A stretch of 64,000 nt of DNA, from assembly GCA_902702965.1 (NCBI GenBank), contig CACRXP010000067.1:1549902-1613901 (forward strand), read 5' to 3'. This document shows positions 32,001 to 44,304 of the stretch, piece by piece; position 1 is the first letter of the stretch; each line of letters starts with the position of its first letter. The notes under the pieces are model-generated. The model saw only the letters and a list, made by a program, of their open reading frames with translations, did not search any database and was not told where the DNA came from. Both the position numbers and the translations under genes were made by a program. Origin of the DNA: Spirometra erinaceieuropaei. Its lineage: Eukaryota; Platyhelminthes; Cestoda; Diphyllobothriidea; Diphyllobothriidae.

Positions 32001-32474
32001 GAGTAGATGTGCTAACTCATGAAATGTCAACCAACATTTCGAAATGCGTTCTCGTTTCGAAAAGATAAATTAAGTAGTGTTGTAAAACTAATTATGATAC
32101 AGCATAAATCTATAATGATCCAGTTACCTCAGGGTGTCGGCTCTCGAAAGAACTTATTTTCGGCTTCTTTGCAAGATCAATATTCTGCAAAAAATGACTA
32201 CTTAAGTAGCATGCAATTTTCTCATTGATTTTCGATGCCCTTGAAAATTCAATTTCATGGCAAACATGCATTAAAATATTCATTCTTGTACGTATTCGGT
32301 AGAAAATCACGTTTTCTTTCAATTTCATACATAAAAAAAATTTAATTCGGTTTTAAAAAATTTTGTAATTGTGAGATTTTTTAATACCGTTTAATGGCCG
32401 TTCATGAAACGTCATATATCTGCATTTACGAATGTGGCTTGTAAAGTTAACAATATTGCTCCAATCCACTGCTT
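32001..32474 (+). mobile_element. Foldback copy G, truncated
   Basis: A left end GAGTAGATGTGCTAACTCA after TA (31999-32000) and a full left arm very like copy C (shared ATGATCCAGTTACCTCAGGG). A short inverted centre follows (TAATACCGTTTAATGGCC, GTTAACAATATTGC), ending at about 32474. The right arm is missing. Confidence 0.78.
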
Positions 32475-34076
32475 AGCATGCAATTCAGCAATTTACCCAG
32501 GATTCCCGGCATTGCATGATAATTCTTTAACCACATGGGCGAGTCACGGTGTTTATTCACTGCCTTTCTAATTCAGAAGCTGAATGATGCTATCAACTTC
32601 ATTGACACAAGAATTTTCACAGTCCACAGTCAGTCAGTAATCAAAAGGTGTTGTAAAGAGGCTAAAAAAGTGCAATACCCGTAGTTCGGATCAGACATGT
32701 AAGTCAAAAGCTTTAAAACTGAGTCCCAAAGTCGCAAAATGTTAAGGTAGCACAAAATCTTTTAGTATTTACTATCTAGGCGTAAAATGCAGAAGTCACC
32801 AGCCAAATCGCTGAATATACTTCTTATGCAACTTTAATTTCTGGCAAATAGTAGGATTTACCTTGTTCGAAGTGCGGTTGCTGCAGTTTCTAGTGGAGTT
32901 AGAATTCCTGCAGTGTGTATTTTGATGATCTCAAAATTTTCTGACTAAATGTTAATTTAACACGAGTCTCCCAGTCACTACGAAGTTTTAGGCCTATAGT
33001 CCCAATAGCAGTGGCATGCGAAAGAATTCCTTCGGTTAATGACTGGTCTCCTCACTTGCGTATCCTCCAAATTGCGACAATGAACCGAGACCGTCCACTT
33101 AACAATGACATCTTATTTTGAATTTTATTTAAGTGTGTGTTTTAAATTAAATTTCTGGACTTGCCACCATGTGCAGACGCCAATACCGGGGCAACACTTA
33201 CTTATAACGAGTATAAGCAGACTGCCGTTCGCATGAAAAAAGGGGTTTCGAATATTCATAATGATTTGCGTCCGATCGGACGTACCTGACAGCTCGACTT
33301 GGCTCTGATTCAGATCCGATCCAGTTTGCTTTTTCTGTAAGAGGGATGTGTATATTCATGCTGCGAAATTTTTCTCATCGATTTCTGTATCTTTGTTATA
33401 CTTAAGCAATAAAAGGCTAATTTTGATACATCTCACCTTTAAATTAGATAACTAAGAGTCTGGGTAACCGATAATTTCATTTGACCGTGAAGTTCACGAC
33501 AATAAGGACTTTCATCTCTCACTCATAGAAACGGCTGCGCATTTAATAAGAACCTTATTTCATAAAGCAATTTTAATGTTTGTCAATGTTTCGATTAGAA
33601 AAGAGGCAAATTGCATAACCAATACTGATCATAAAAATAATGCGATAGTTCTCCTCGTTGTATGCTGACTTTCTGATAAATAACCTTCGAAGTCAAATGC
33701 CCAGGATATCAATCGATGAAAAAATAGTAACTGGTGGAATGGCTGGGAGGTTAGCAGGCAGTTGACAGCATAATATTATGTAAAATAAGGTTAATAGTTA
33801 AAAACCTTAACAGCTCACGATGTGTTCTTTTTTAGATCTTCCATATTTCTTCGTCAAAACAGCCTATGGATTTCAGCGTAACTTCAAAAAGAAATGCCAT
33901 GTTATATTTTGCTTTATCTTAACTGTCATAATACTCAAAAATGATGTTGAAAATATGTACTCATACTTACATACCGTTTAGAAATAGGCAATTATTTATT
34001 TACTTGGATTGTCTTTGTAAATGCCAGTACATTTCAATAATCAAGATGCTACAATACTGAAAGTACCAACTTACTT
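32475..34076. other. AT-rich stretch, probable intron
   Basis: No repeat family or exon could be picked out. Because exon 2 of the glypican-like gene ends with a splice donor at 34076, this is expected to be intron on the minus strand; the next exon was not found. Confidence 0.4.
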
Positions 34077-34244
34077 GTAACCAGTTCTATTAGCTTTTGT
34101 AATTCATTTGGCCAGATTTTCAAGTACGCTCGGACACTATAATTTACTTCTTCAATGGATTTTTTCTGAAGAGCGGATTCAAGCAGTTGATCACAGCAGT
34201 TAAAACCGGGTATAGGGCTGTCAGATGGGCAACTTGATATTTGT
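34077..34244 (-). CDS. Glypican-like gene, exon 2
   Basis: A 168-nt exon, preceded on the minus strand by acceptor ...AACGATAG and followed by a consensus donor GTAAGT (34076-34071). It enters and leaves in phase 1, matching exon 1. It encodes residues 57-112: a Cys-Pro pair (CPSDS, Cys65), the GFNCCDQLLESAL block (Cys76-Cys77), then helix-like SIEEVNYSVRAYLKIWPNELQKLIELVT. This order (single Cys, CP, CC, then long helices) is the pattern of the N-terminal lobe of glypicans, GPI-anchored heparan-sulfate proteoglycans of the cell surface that shape Wnt/Hedgehog/BMP signalling. The family call is from motif layout only; later exons with the remaining cysteines, Ser-Gly sites and GPI signal are not seen. 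Confidence 0.6.
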
Positions 34245-34764
34245 CCGTTGTTATCTATCGTTGACAAAAAGATACTCGTGACAAGGGAAATTATCATGAC
34301 GGAAAATTTAAGGAAAGTACATTATCCAGCACTAGCCTGCCAGCACACGATGCCTACATTAAGTGCTCTGCCAACACCTGGCCACAACTTGTGGGCCGAG
34401 AGAGGCCTCGAGAGAGGGCGGAGCGGGGCGTATATGCAAGGAGTTGAGAGTGCCTTAAGGGGCTTTACAAGGAAACTATAAATTTATAGCTACGTAGCAC
34501 ACATCAAGATGTTTACTACTAAATGCACCATCCTAAAAATACACTCAAAGAACGTGCATTTATATAAATTTGACTCACCCTAATCAAATATCTGATTTTT
34601 GAAAAAAAATACTTCCATTCCCTACAGAAATATATAAGGGAAACGAATATTCATTTATTCTCAAATTCAACTTTAAGAATAGTTGTCAACGAAGAACTGA
34701 CAGTTGAACATCAACATCATGTTTCAATTAGCCAAATTAATTCATAGTATTCACGAGGACTTAC

Positions 34765-34933
34765 AAGGGAAAGTATTTGAAAGGTTATCACCCAGATAAA
34801 CGCCCATGGCAATCACCTCCATCCAAACATCTTTGCAGACTTCCTTGCTTTGCGACGACATACCTGATTGTCTTTCACCGTGTAAAAAAACGATGAAAGA
34901 CAAGAGCACTATGAAACAAACCGCTTTCTTCAT
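34765..34933 (-). CDS. Glypican-like gene, exon 1 (signal peptide)
   Basis: The ATG at 34933 opens a 56-codon exon ending at donor GTAAGT (34764-34759), phase 1. Residues 1-19 form a signal peptide (MKK then a hydrophobic run to FLHG), predicting entry to the secretory pathway. The mature start has EVCKDVWMEVIAMG (Cys33) and ends ...LSNTFP. In glypicans the first conserved Cys lies just after the signal peptide, then comes a helix, then the ICP and TCC blocks, as in exon 2 here. The intron to exon 2 would be 34245-34764 (520 nt). No promoter element could be identified. A generic secreted helminth protein is the main alternative. Confidence 0.6.
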
Positions 34934-35850
34934 TTATAAAGGAGGCTTCCGATTGTATTTTCATTTCATCAGTAATTCATCAATAACTTCTCGTCGCATT
35001 ACATGTTTTAAAAAGGTGACATGGCCTTCGCGAGTGTTTAAGTAGTTTGAATATTTTGTTAGGCTGGTGTTCATAGCTGACGAAGTCCCAAAAGTCTGGT
35101 TCCCAAAACTCCAATTCAAGGTCGAAAGACCGCAGTATTGCACAGTGTCTTATCTGAAATATTATGCGAAGGTAATCAGCTTAAGCGCTAGAACTCTTCG
35201 AGGTCTAAACTAGGTGGTTTGCAGTGAGGCCAAAAATCATAAATAAACGCTTATACTGGCAAGTTCGCAAAGGGCGAGCAGCATAACAGTCTGTTACAAA
35301 ACACAACGGGAGCAAAAAAAAGGACAGCGATTGGAGTGATCTTGTATTTAAACCAGGAAACTACCCAATATTAACTACGATAATGTTCACACAGTCAGAC
35401 CCAAAAGCATCAGATTTCTCCGTAAGTCAGGTATTCCTGGCAGATTTTTTCTTGCTTTTCAGAATTCGCAGGAGTAAAAACTTATTTTAAGTTTTATGCG
35501 GCTCAGTACACATTTGGAAGCGTCAGGGCAGCTGGACAAGTATGTCTGAAAGAAACATCAGCACTCACTCTGGCTCTGTTTTGCAATAGAAAAATCTGTG
35601 TATAATGTTCTGGAAATAAACTAAAATTCATATATGAGGAAAAAGTTCCCGAAAATGACTGTGGGGTCAGAAGCAATCGAGGCATTTATAAGAGGAATAG
35701 CAACGAAAATTCACAACAGGCATAGTAGGGCTTACAGGCTGACTTCGTAATGTAGCCACCCGTCCATGTGCCAATTGTACTTGCTGTTTTCTCAGGTGTC
35801 TTTCAACGAATTCCGATACAGCTTTAATTTCAAGGAGGATTCGTCAAGTA
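34934..35850. other. Unassigned, includes possible 5' region of glypican-like gene
   Basis: Upstream (on the minus strand) of the glypican-like start codon. It probably includes its 5' UTR/promoter. No motif, repeat or exon could be supported. Confidence 0.35.
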
Positions 35851-35856
35851 TATGCT

Positions 35857-36960
35857 TTAGACACCTACTTGGAACCATCCTGCTCCTTCCCTTATGACTT
35901 CTGTTCTTTTCATTCTCCCAAATGCAAAATTCCTTGAAAAGCCATTCCATGAAAATAATTTAAAGAGATAATTTAGTTTTCTTCTGTCGCTCTCTTCATC
36001 GGAACAGTGTGTTTTTACTCGGTAAAGCAACGTGTTGGCAGTGCTTAGATTGTGAGAGATTTGTTTGTTGCTCTCATGGTATAATATACTTATATTCCTA
36101 ATAACTCCTGGCGCATTTATATCGTGGCCGTCAGCACTTAGTTGAGGCTGTTGGTTTTCGCCAACCATCATGAGTAGCAGTTATGCTGAGAAAGAGATAG
36201 ATGCCACATACAGCACCACTGGGCATAGGCCTGAAGGTCGCTCTTTAGGAACTCGTGCACCATCTCACGATCGGCTGGCTTGTATCGACATGTAACTTTC
36301 AGCTCGGTGGCATACATGAAAGGCTTACCATTCTGAAATAAATCTAGTACTTCGTTAACAAAGAGGCAAGATGGTAGCTGGCCGAATACACTACGCTGAA
36401 TGACTCCACTCCTCATACACGTGGGGTTAGAGATAACATTGGAAATCTTAACTCTTTGTGTACGAGCGCCCAGGTGTGAGGATAAAAATTCAAAAGTTTG
36501 CCACCTATTCCGAAAGAAGATAGTTTCAAGAGAAGGAGAGCATGGTCAACACGATTAAAAGCCCTAGTGAAATCGAAATACACTGTGCAAAGTGCAAAAC
36601 CCTTGTTCCTAAATTGTAAAACGCGATCAAAGAAAGATAGCTGACAGGTGTCACAATACCGAGCTTTGAGGAGTCCATACCTAGCAGCACTTAGTAGGTT
36701 ATTCTCTGTTGAGTGACATATCATCTTATCTTCTATCAATATCTGTAAGCTCTTCGAAATTGCATGGAGGGTGTTAATTGGACGAAAGTCAACAAATGAC
36801 TTAGATTGACCATGCTTGGCTCTAGGCAAAGTGCGTGATACCCTCCACCGAAAATTTCCCACCCATCTGCCCTCAGTAAACTGAAATGAGCTGAAAGGGA
36901 CAGGATCTTGAGATGGGCTACCCGTTTTGGGGCGTTTGCAAGCCCCTAAATAGGCTAGAA
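35857..36960 (-). pseudogene. LINE-A: Jockey/CR1-type reverse transcriptase, decayed
   Basis: Three successive frames on the minus strand make one reverse transcriptase of the same family as 60868-63115. The start SFVDFRPINTL (about 36790) leads to motif A VYFDFTRAFNRVDH (36413-36862 frame). Motif B is corrupted (SGVIQRSVFGQ for SGVIQGSVLGP). Motif C reads MYATEL instead of MYADDL, so both catalytic Asp are lost. The tail (35857-36171) keeps GENQQPQLSADGH and fades out. The 5' end is cut near 36960, with no endonuclease domain. Non-autonomous fossil. Confidence 0.85.
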
Positions 36961-37595
36961 CTGATGGGATTGAGTATGGATACGAGTTTTTACAATTCCC
37001 AGTGTTTTCAGTACGGTAAATAATTACACAACTCCCAGTCCATTGGTTATCATCTTAAATGACTTATTAAAGTGGAAAAAACCTGATCTCGTCGATTGCT
37101 TGACGGAAATAAGAGAGGCGAAGGGATGAAGTAAACATAGATTACTGGTTTTTGATAGCGAATTCGGTAAAGAAAAATTCTGAAAAGAGCTGAACCTTTA
37201 ATAGCTCGGGTGAGGTTCGAAATTCAATAGAAAATTGTTCTCCTGCGAAATGTGGCTAGTCGTCATTTTATGTTAATCAATAAAGTCGTTAAAATTAGGT
37301 CAGAAACGTGACTTGAAGATCTGAAATGTGATGTGTCGCCTAAATACCGTCACGAAATCACTCGAGGGAAAAACAAAATACAAATATTTCCAGCAAGACC
37401 GGCTTCGAGATATCTTTTACAAGTGATCCAGGAAAGCTCTTCTCAACACGGTTTTAACAGCCGGTAAAATGACCAATATCTATTTAAATTAATGTGGGTG
37501 AGATATTGATGTTTTCTATAGATCTATCAGTTGGCTCTGATTATAGAAGGAGAGACGTTGAAAAAAATCGAAACAATGATAGCTTGATAAAATCT
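36961..37595. other. Unassigned stretch
   Basis: No gene, RNA or repeat was supported between the two LINEs. Confidence 0.4.
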
Positions 37596-37600
37596 CTTCT

Positions 37601-38760
37601 ATGAACATTTTGTGTCGTTTAAGTAAGGAGAAAAGGGCTACTGACATTGTAAGGAGAGCTACTCGTGGGAAGAATGCTTATGGAGGACCTCGTAAGTCTC
37701 TAATATGCATCCAGAAAATTGGCATGCCTTCCACGTCCAGGATAGCTGCCTTGGACAGGGAAGCTCTTACAGACCAACTGCAGTATTTGTTGAGGCCTAG
37801 GGCTATGTTTGCTTACAAGCAAACAATGGTCAACAGAGTAAAAGCCCGACCGAGGTTGGAGGAAAATATGTTAATATATCAGGGTTGATCGGACGTCCTG
37901 TTTAATACCACCACTACAATCAAAAGTGACGCTGAAAATGTCGCTACTACTGTGTCACTGACGCGCAGCAGACGGCTTGAAAAACGATGAATGGCCGTAA
38001 GACGCTGTATAAATGGCTACTGCGATAAGTCTCCTACCGTCAAATCCCCATCCGCCAAATGCGCAAAGAGTTTGATAAAATTATTGGATGTCCAATACGA
38101 AGACAAAACATGTGCGCCGTGTTTTGAACTTTTTCGGAAAATCTTGGAGATGGTGAAGGATATAAGAAATCTAAGAATTGAGATGGAGAAAAGGATGAAA
38201 CTGCCTTCCCATTCACTCGAAAGGAGAGACATGGCGATATTTGAAATTCATACAATAGCCGGAAAAATGGCAATACAACTTCAATAACTGTATAACACTC
38301 TGAAAAAGAAGACAGCCCGTCTGTAGACCTAAGCACAACCGAGAACGTGTCTCATGTTCGAGAGAAAAATGACCGAAAGAGATCTCAAAAAACGAGGAGA
38401 CGTCTCGGAGGATTCCGCAAAAACCAGATAAGTTAGAATGTCAGCATGAGAGAGCAGAGTCCACACGAAATACAAGCAAATGTCTCACTGCCAAAATAGG
38501 TACCACATGACCAAGAGGCCTCGATAGACGAGGAATCCTGCGGTAGCTATACTATGACAACTGTCTCTGAATTGGGCAATGATGAAAATAGAAATTGGTG
38601 TGATGCAGACTGCGCGTATAAAAATGAACGACGGGGCCCTAAACTTGATCGCAGCAAACGCATCGTCGTGAAGGGTATGCCTGAGTCTACTTCAGACATC
38701 ACAAAGAGCAGAATAACCCACGATATAGAATTATTCCAGCAATAAATCAAATCCGTGTTA
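37601..38760 (+). pseudogene. LINE-B: probable ORF1 region
   Basis: Three interrupted plus-strand frames precede the endonuclease of LINE-B. The first (37601-37888) is basic. The second (37991-38287) is helical and Cys-containing (CAPCFELFRKILEMVKDIRNLRIEMEKRM), like a coiled-coil segment. The third (38554-38745) has RIVVKGMPESTSD, resembling the start of RNA-binding ORF1-type domains. Assignment to LINE-B ORF1 is inferred from position and composition; the first frame could be unrelated. Confidence 0.45.
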
Positions 38761-38859
38761 CAAGAGAACAAGAACATCGCCGTCTTATAAGCTTTCAGAA
38801 TAGGACCACATAGGAATTCGAAGGGCGAGTCCAGCCATCACAGACAATTAAAAATTATT

Positions 38860-41800
38860 CTCGAAAATGAGGAACAAGCTCTACTAATACTGAAGAGGAA
38901 ACCGGCACCCCAAAATGCCCACCAAACAACTTTTGTCAGCGGAATTTCCCACCGGCCAAACCGGAGAAACAGAGGGAACTTAAGGTCGAAATCCTCGGAA
39001 GATACAATTCCAGGGAGAAAACTTAAAAATATGGAATGGGAAAGTCGTAAATGTTCGAAACTCATGCCTCTGGAGACCGTCAATAACAGCGAGTATAGTC
39101 AACAGCCAGATTATAGGGAAAGAACGCTCCGATTTACCAAACCGGCCAGAGAAAATGACGGTCAACACACTGACGCCCAGTTCGACGAAACAGCAGTAGA
39201 CTCCAAAGGGAACGATGGACCAAAACCCGCACACGAAATATCTAGCAACATCCACCTTAAAACCGTTTGGGAATCTGCCCGGACTAAACTCTGCTTTCTT
39301 TATGCAAGTGCTCAGAGTTTGTTTCAGAAGCTAGATGAGCTAAAAGTGTGCATACAAAATACTCCGCCGGATGTCATTTCTATCACAGGGACTTGGCTAT
39401 AGGCTGAAGTCTTAGACTTCGAAATTATACTCGAGTAATATCAACTTCTTCGTCGAGACAGACTGCATAAAAAAGAGGGGTGGGGAACAGCGATCTAGGT
39501 CACGGGAGGAATCATCGCGTTAGAACACAAAACTGATTGATCCCACGACTCTGAAGCAATGTGGTAAAAACTAAGGGTGCTTGGTGTACCTTGTTTGCAT
39601 TTCCTGACCGTATACAGGCCGCCCAATCAAATTCCTGAGGTTGATGAGGAAATGCTTGGGTTAATTAAAGAGGTGGCCCAGAACCAAGAGACAGTGATAA
39701 CCGGAGACTTCAACGCACCCATGGTCGACTGGAACAATTTAGGAGTAAATGGTTTGCGACATTCTTTGATTTCAGGCTCATGAAACTAACGGCTAATCCC
39801 TTTCTGGCACCGAATATGACGTTTTAACCAGAATCAGAGCGGACCAAAGAGCAAATTCTCTGGACCTCGTCCTACAATAATGCCCAATTAGTCATGGTGG
39901 TTTTAGGTCCATAGCACCGCTGGGTATGTGTGAGCATGTCATGCTGTTTTGGGAATACCGCCTATGCAGCCAACAAATGGATACGACTGAACCTCAGTTT
40001 AATTTCTGGCGATGAGATTTTGCCGCCATGATAAGTTAATTATCGGTAGTGAACTGACCTGACGTTCTTACCGGACATCCAGATGTTCATTGGGACCCTT
40101 TCAAAGGAGTTGTAACCGACGTTATGCGTCAAAATTGTCCGACAAAGAGAGTCAGAAAGACCAGTTGTCCTTCCTGCATTACGCGGGATATAAATAAAGT
40201 GGCAAACCGGGGAAATAAACTATGGAGAGGTTATGCAACAACAAAACAACCTTCATATTATCAGCAGTTTCATCGAAAGGGAAACGAGGTAAGGCCGACT
40301 GTCTGCAGGTTGCAGAAGGAATAGGAAACGCGAGTTATGGGACGGGCAGTCGATAAGCCAAAAGTACTGTTCAGTTACATCAACAGTAGGTTAAAGAACA
40401 CATAGACGATCTCAGTGTTGAAAAGAGAAAACAATAAGGATATTACCAAAACTGACACTAAGGCAGAAGATCTTAGCCGGTTTTTCGCATCTGCTTTCAC
40501 CGATTAAACGGACTTTGACGAGACCGGATTGCCTACTAGAACGACGGAATAAATAATGGAAAACGTCGAATTCATGGAAGAAAATGTGAGGAAGGATTTT
40601 CTAGGCTTAGGGAGTGTACGTCTCTGGGTCCAGACCAAATACAGACAAAAGTTCTGAAGGAGCTGGCTTGCGAACTAGCCAGACCGCTTTTGCATATCTT
40701 CAAGTCGTCCTTTGGACGAGGCATTCTCCTTTCCGATTGGAGAGTGGCGAAAATATACCCCCTTCATAAGGGGGAATCAAGAACAAGTGCAAACAGTTAT
40801 TGACCGGCGAGCCTAACGTGCATTTGGTGCAAAGTTATGGGGGGATAGTCGAAAAAGCCATTATGAATTTCTTTGAAGAATGAAATTTCGCTGATGGTAT
40901 CCAACGTGGCTTCCGACGAAATCATTCCTGCTTAACAAATGTGCTCTATTCAACGGAGCGGTGTTCCCGCTCGTTAGACGAAGGAACAATGGTCGATATC
41001 GTTTACATCGATTTCAAGAAAGCCTTTGATAATGTTCCACACCACCGATCACTTTACCAGGTCCGAGAATCTGGGATTAGAGGGAAACTACTAAACTAGA
41101 TAAAGGACTTTGTGACTGGCGGATTACAGTCTGTGTGCGTTGGCAGTGCGAAGTCAACGATAGTGCCAGTTGTGAGGAGAAGTCCCCGGGCTTTGTGCTC
41201 GGACCAGTACTGTTTTAATTTGTGTCAACGGCTGTATGAACGGACTAAACCGCAGTGCAGTCATGTTTGAAGATGACATCAAGTTAAGTCGAGTTTTCAA
41301 CGGGGCAAGTAATGAACAGACCCCACAAGAAAAACTGAACCGCCTATGTAAATGGTACGACATGTGGCTGATAAAGTTTAACCTTGAGAAGTGTCGCACT
41401 GCGACTCAGAACGAATGGAAGTGCTGGTGAAGAAGATCATCAGTACCTGCTTGGCGGAAGGTGTCTTTCAAAGGTGACCGAACAAAACGGTCTTAGGATC
41501 AAAATTTTGTCGATTCTTAAGCCGTCCTTTCAATGCGTTAGGGCGGTCAAAAGGGCAACGGGTGTTCTCTTAGTCATCAAACGAACTTTCGTAGATATAG
41601 ACAAAGAGTTATTTGGAAAAGTATACGGGGCGTTCATTCCTTCGCACCAGGAATATGGGAGCCAAGCGTGGCACCCGTTGGTGAAAAAAGACTACAAGTT
41701 GCTGGAAAGAGTTCGGCGGCGAGCGATCAAATTTGTGAAAGGCCTCATAACTTTACCTTACAACTGCAGACATGATGAGCTTAAGCTATTTCCTCTGGAG

Positions 41801-42340
41801 TGCAGGCAAATTCAAGAAGATCTCATATAGACGTACCGGGTTTTGAGGAATGGGGACCGTGCTCTGCATCTCGATGATTTCGTTACCTTGGCCACAAGAA
41901 CAAACCTGTGTGGGAACTCTTTTAAATTTCGAGGATCCCGATGCCCCTGGACGTATGCAGGTGCTGTTTTTCACAGTGAGGCGTCAGCGCCTGGAACAGG
42001 CTCCCCGAGGACGTAATGGTGGAGGAGTCTGCGGAGATATTTAAGCAAAGATTAGATTATATTTGCTTCAAAATTACCGCTTAAATGAACAGAACAGATC
42101 TGTTATACCAAACCAGTGCATTGCACACGCCTACAACTAATGTATATGACTGTCATTTCATGTTACCGTTATCACCTACAACAGAGTGTTCTCGAATTCC
42201 GGTCCTGCGTCTTTAAAAACAATATTCTGAAAAATGTGTATGTTACTGACGAAATTTGATGGTATATTTATCTTTTTTAGATAGCGTATGTACCGTTTTT
42301 AATAGGGTTTTCAATGTCATCGCCATTCACCCTTAAAATG
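38860..42340 (+). pseudogene. LINE-B: CR1/Jockey-type ORF2 (APE + RT), decayed
   Basis: Remains of a full-length ORF2. The AP endonuclease starts at about 39280 (LCFLYASAQSLFQKLDELK, then ITGTWL, where the catalytic Glu of TETWL is Gly) and continues with YRPPN and GDFNAPMVDW (39600-39735). Reverse transcriptase pieces follow: LGPDQIQTKVLKELA (about 40625), motif A VYIDFKKAFDNVPH (about 41000), motif C MFEDDIKL (about 41264; consensus FADD), then the C-terminal domain HQEYGSQAWHPLVKKDYKLLERVRRRAIKFV (41640-41740) and the usual ending EIFKQRLDY (about 42030). Many stops and frameshifts; inactive. The 3' non-coding part shares AATAGGGTTTTCAA with LINE-C. Confidence 0.87.
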
Positions 42341-42344
42341 CACT

Positions 42345-43085
42345 GGCCTATAAGGTTTGTGAGTCGGAAACTTCAAGAAACATTTGATTATAAATGAATC
42401 AGTGCGTATGCTTTTCTAAAAAATAGCAATACGCTGACGTAAGATATTATCCGGTTTATCAAAGTAGTGAGAACGACGACAGAAAGCGTAGTTGCCAGTC
42501 ACATGGAGATTTTTAGATAACGCGGTTAGCCATCCATTTGGAGTGTTGGCCAAGGAACTACCTACATGAAAGCAAACAAAATAGAGATGATAAAAACTGG
42601 GAGGATCATTCACGAAGTTTGAGGATTGTCTAACATGGTCTGTAGCTTTTTCACGCCTGTGCAGGCTGTGTAGTGACGCCCTCTAGTCGTTTTAAACTGA
42701 CGATTTGTTCGTGTGGTGAAATATGACAAGCCAGTTTGATCGTCTGCGCCAGAAGTCCGGAAGCAGTGAGAAGTCGGGATGTATGCTGTTCTACGGCATC
42801 CAGTGTCGTTCCCCCAGCCCTCATGCAGAAGATCAGTGAGCATGTTACTGTTTATTAATAAAAAAAATAAACGCCTTCTTAAGCTGCGATATGACCCTTT
42901 AAAACAATGAGACATTGTAAGAATCCCGCCACATACGCATACAAATGGAAATTTATTGCTCATGTGTTATTAGTCTACCGAGGTAATGGCACAGGACATC
43001 TATAATATGTGTGTAAAAGGCGGTTCATTCTAGCCATAACGAATGACAATTCTCGGGTCGTCAATGAACAGAAGCCACTAGACTC
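42345..43085. other. Unassigned stretch between LINEs
   Basis: No supported gene. A 117-codon minus frame (42610-42963) has no domain. A short A-rich block lies near 42860. Confidence 0.35.
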
Positions 43086-43089
43086 CTCT

Positions 43090-44300
43090 AAACTTCGCAA
43101 AAACTGAAGCACACAGACGACTTATATGTAAACTACGTCAAGCGGGTGTGAATGGAAATCTTTTGAAATGGCTAGCCGATTTTCTTACGTGCAGATCTCA
43201 GCGTGTGTGTTTTGGAATCGCTAAATCGGAATGGGCATCCGTGCACTGTGGCGTTCCGCAGGGAAGCGTTCTGGGTCCAATTATGTTCGTAATATATGTG
43301 AACGGCTGCCTGGACTGTCTGAACTGCGAGCGCGTAATGTTTGCCGACGATCTCAAATTGCGGAAATCAATAGACAGGCCGGAAGATTCTGTACAGTTAC
43401 AGGACAATTTGAATCGCTTGCAGTAATGGTGTGATGAGTGGTCTTAGCCTCAATCGTAACAAAGGCCAACTTATCCGATTAAGTTCGAGCAACAGAAGGC
43501 CGTTGAGATTTGAATCTCAGTACTTTATAGGAGGTCATCAACCCGAATCAGTCAACGAGTTAAGAGACCTCGGTGTGTGGATGACGTCAACTCTTAAATC
43601 ATTGTCTCACTGCGCCAAGTTATCAAAGAAAGCTATGGGCAATCTAGGCGCTATTAGAAGATCCTTCGACAATTTTGATGAAGGACTTTTCGGTCGAGTA
43701 TTTGGCGCATACGTCCGACCAATGTTGGAATATTGTGTCCAGACATGGTGTCCCTGGACGAAAAAAGATTTTACACTACTGGAGAACGTACAACGAAGGA
43801 CGACCAAGCTAGTCGGCGGATTAAGTGGCTTACCTTATGAGAGACGGCTGGAGAAGCTAAAAATATTTCCTCTCTCTTATAGACAGAACAGAGGGTATAT
43901 GATCATGGCCTTCATGATCGTCCGAGGGCCAGACTGCGCTCTTCAGTTTGACGATTTCTTCAAACTTGCGCGGAAGACAAATCTCCAAGGGCACCAATAC
44001 AAATTGAAGACAAACTATGCCAAACTCGCTTTGCGGGCCAAATTCTTCTCCCACCGGTTGGTTGAGGGATGGAACAAATTGCAACCTCCGTTGTCTTAGC
44101 GGAAAACGTCGAGACTTTTAAAAGAAGACTAGATAAATGTATGCCTGATGGTCAAACATTTACATGATATCAATGACTGGCATAACTGCTATGTAAATAT
44201 CTGCATGCTTTTTTCATACGTCTACCTGTAAATAGGGTTTTCAAAGGCTCTGCTTCTATCCCTCATGTGTACTGAATTACTGAATTATCCTGAATTAATG
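43090..44300 (+). pseudogene. LINE-C: 5'-truncated CR1-like LINE with 3' tandem repeats
   Basis: Truncated just after RT motif A. Motif B CGVPQGSVLGP and motif C MFADDLKL are intact (43148-43423). A TAA at 43424 and one frameshift separate the rest (43431-44099): LRDLGVWMTSTLKS, YVRPMLEYCVQTWCPWTKKDF, VQRRTTKLVGGLSGLPYERRL, FFSHRLVEGWNKL. A second shift gives the end AENVETFKRRLD (stop at 44164-44166). The 3' end has a short run of 8-bp units, ACTGAATT (44271-44286). Ending in short tandem units rather than poly(A) is typical of CR1-clade LINEs. 5' truncation is typical of incomplete reverse transcription. Confidence 0.87.
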
Positions 44301-44304
44301 GAGA

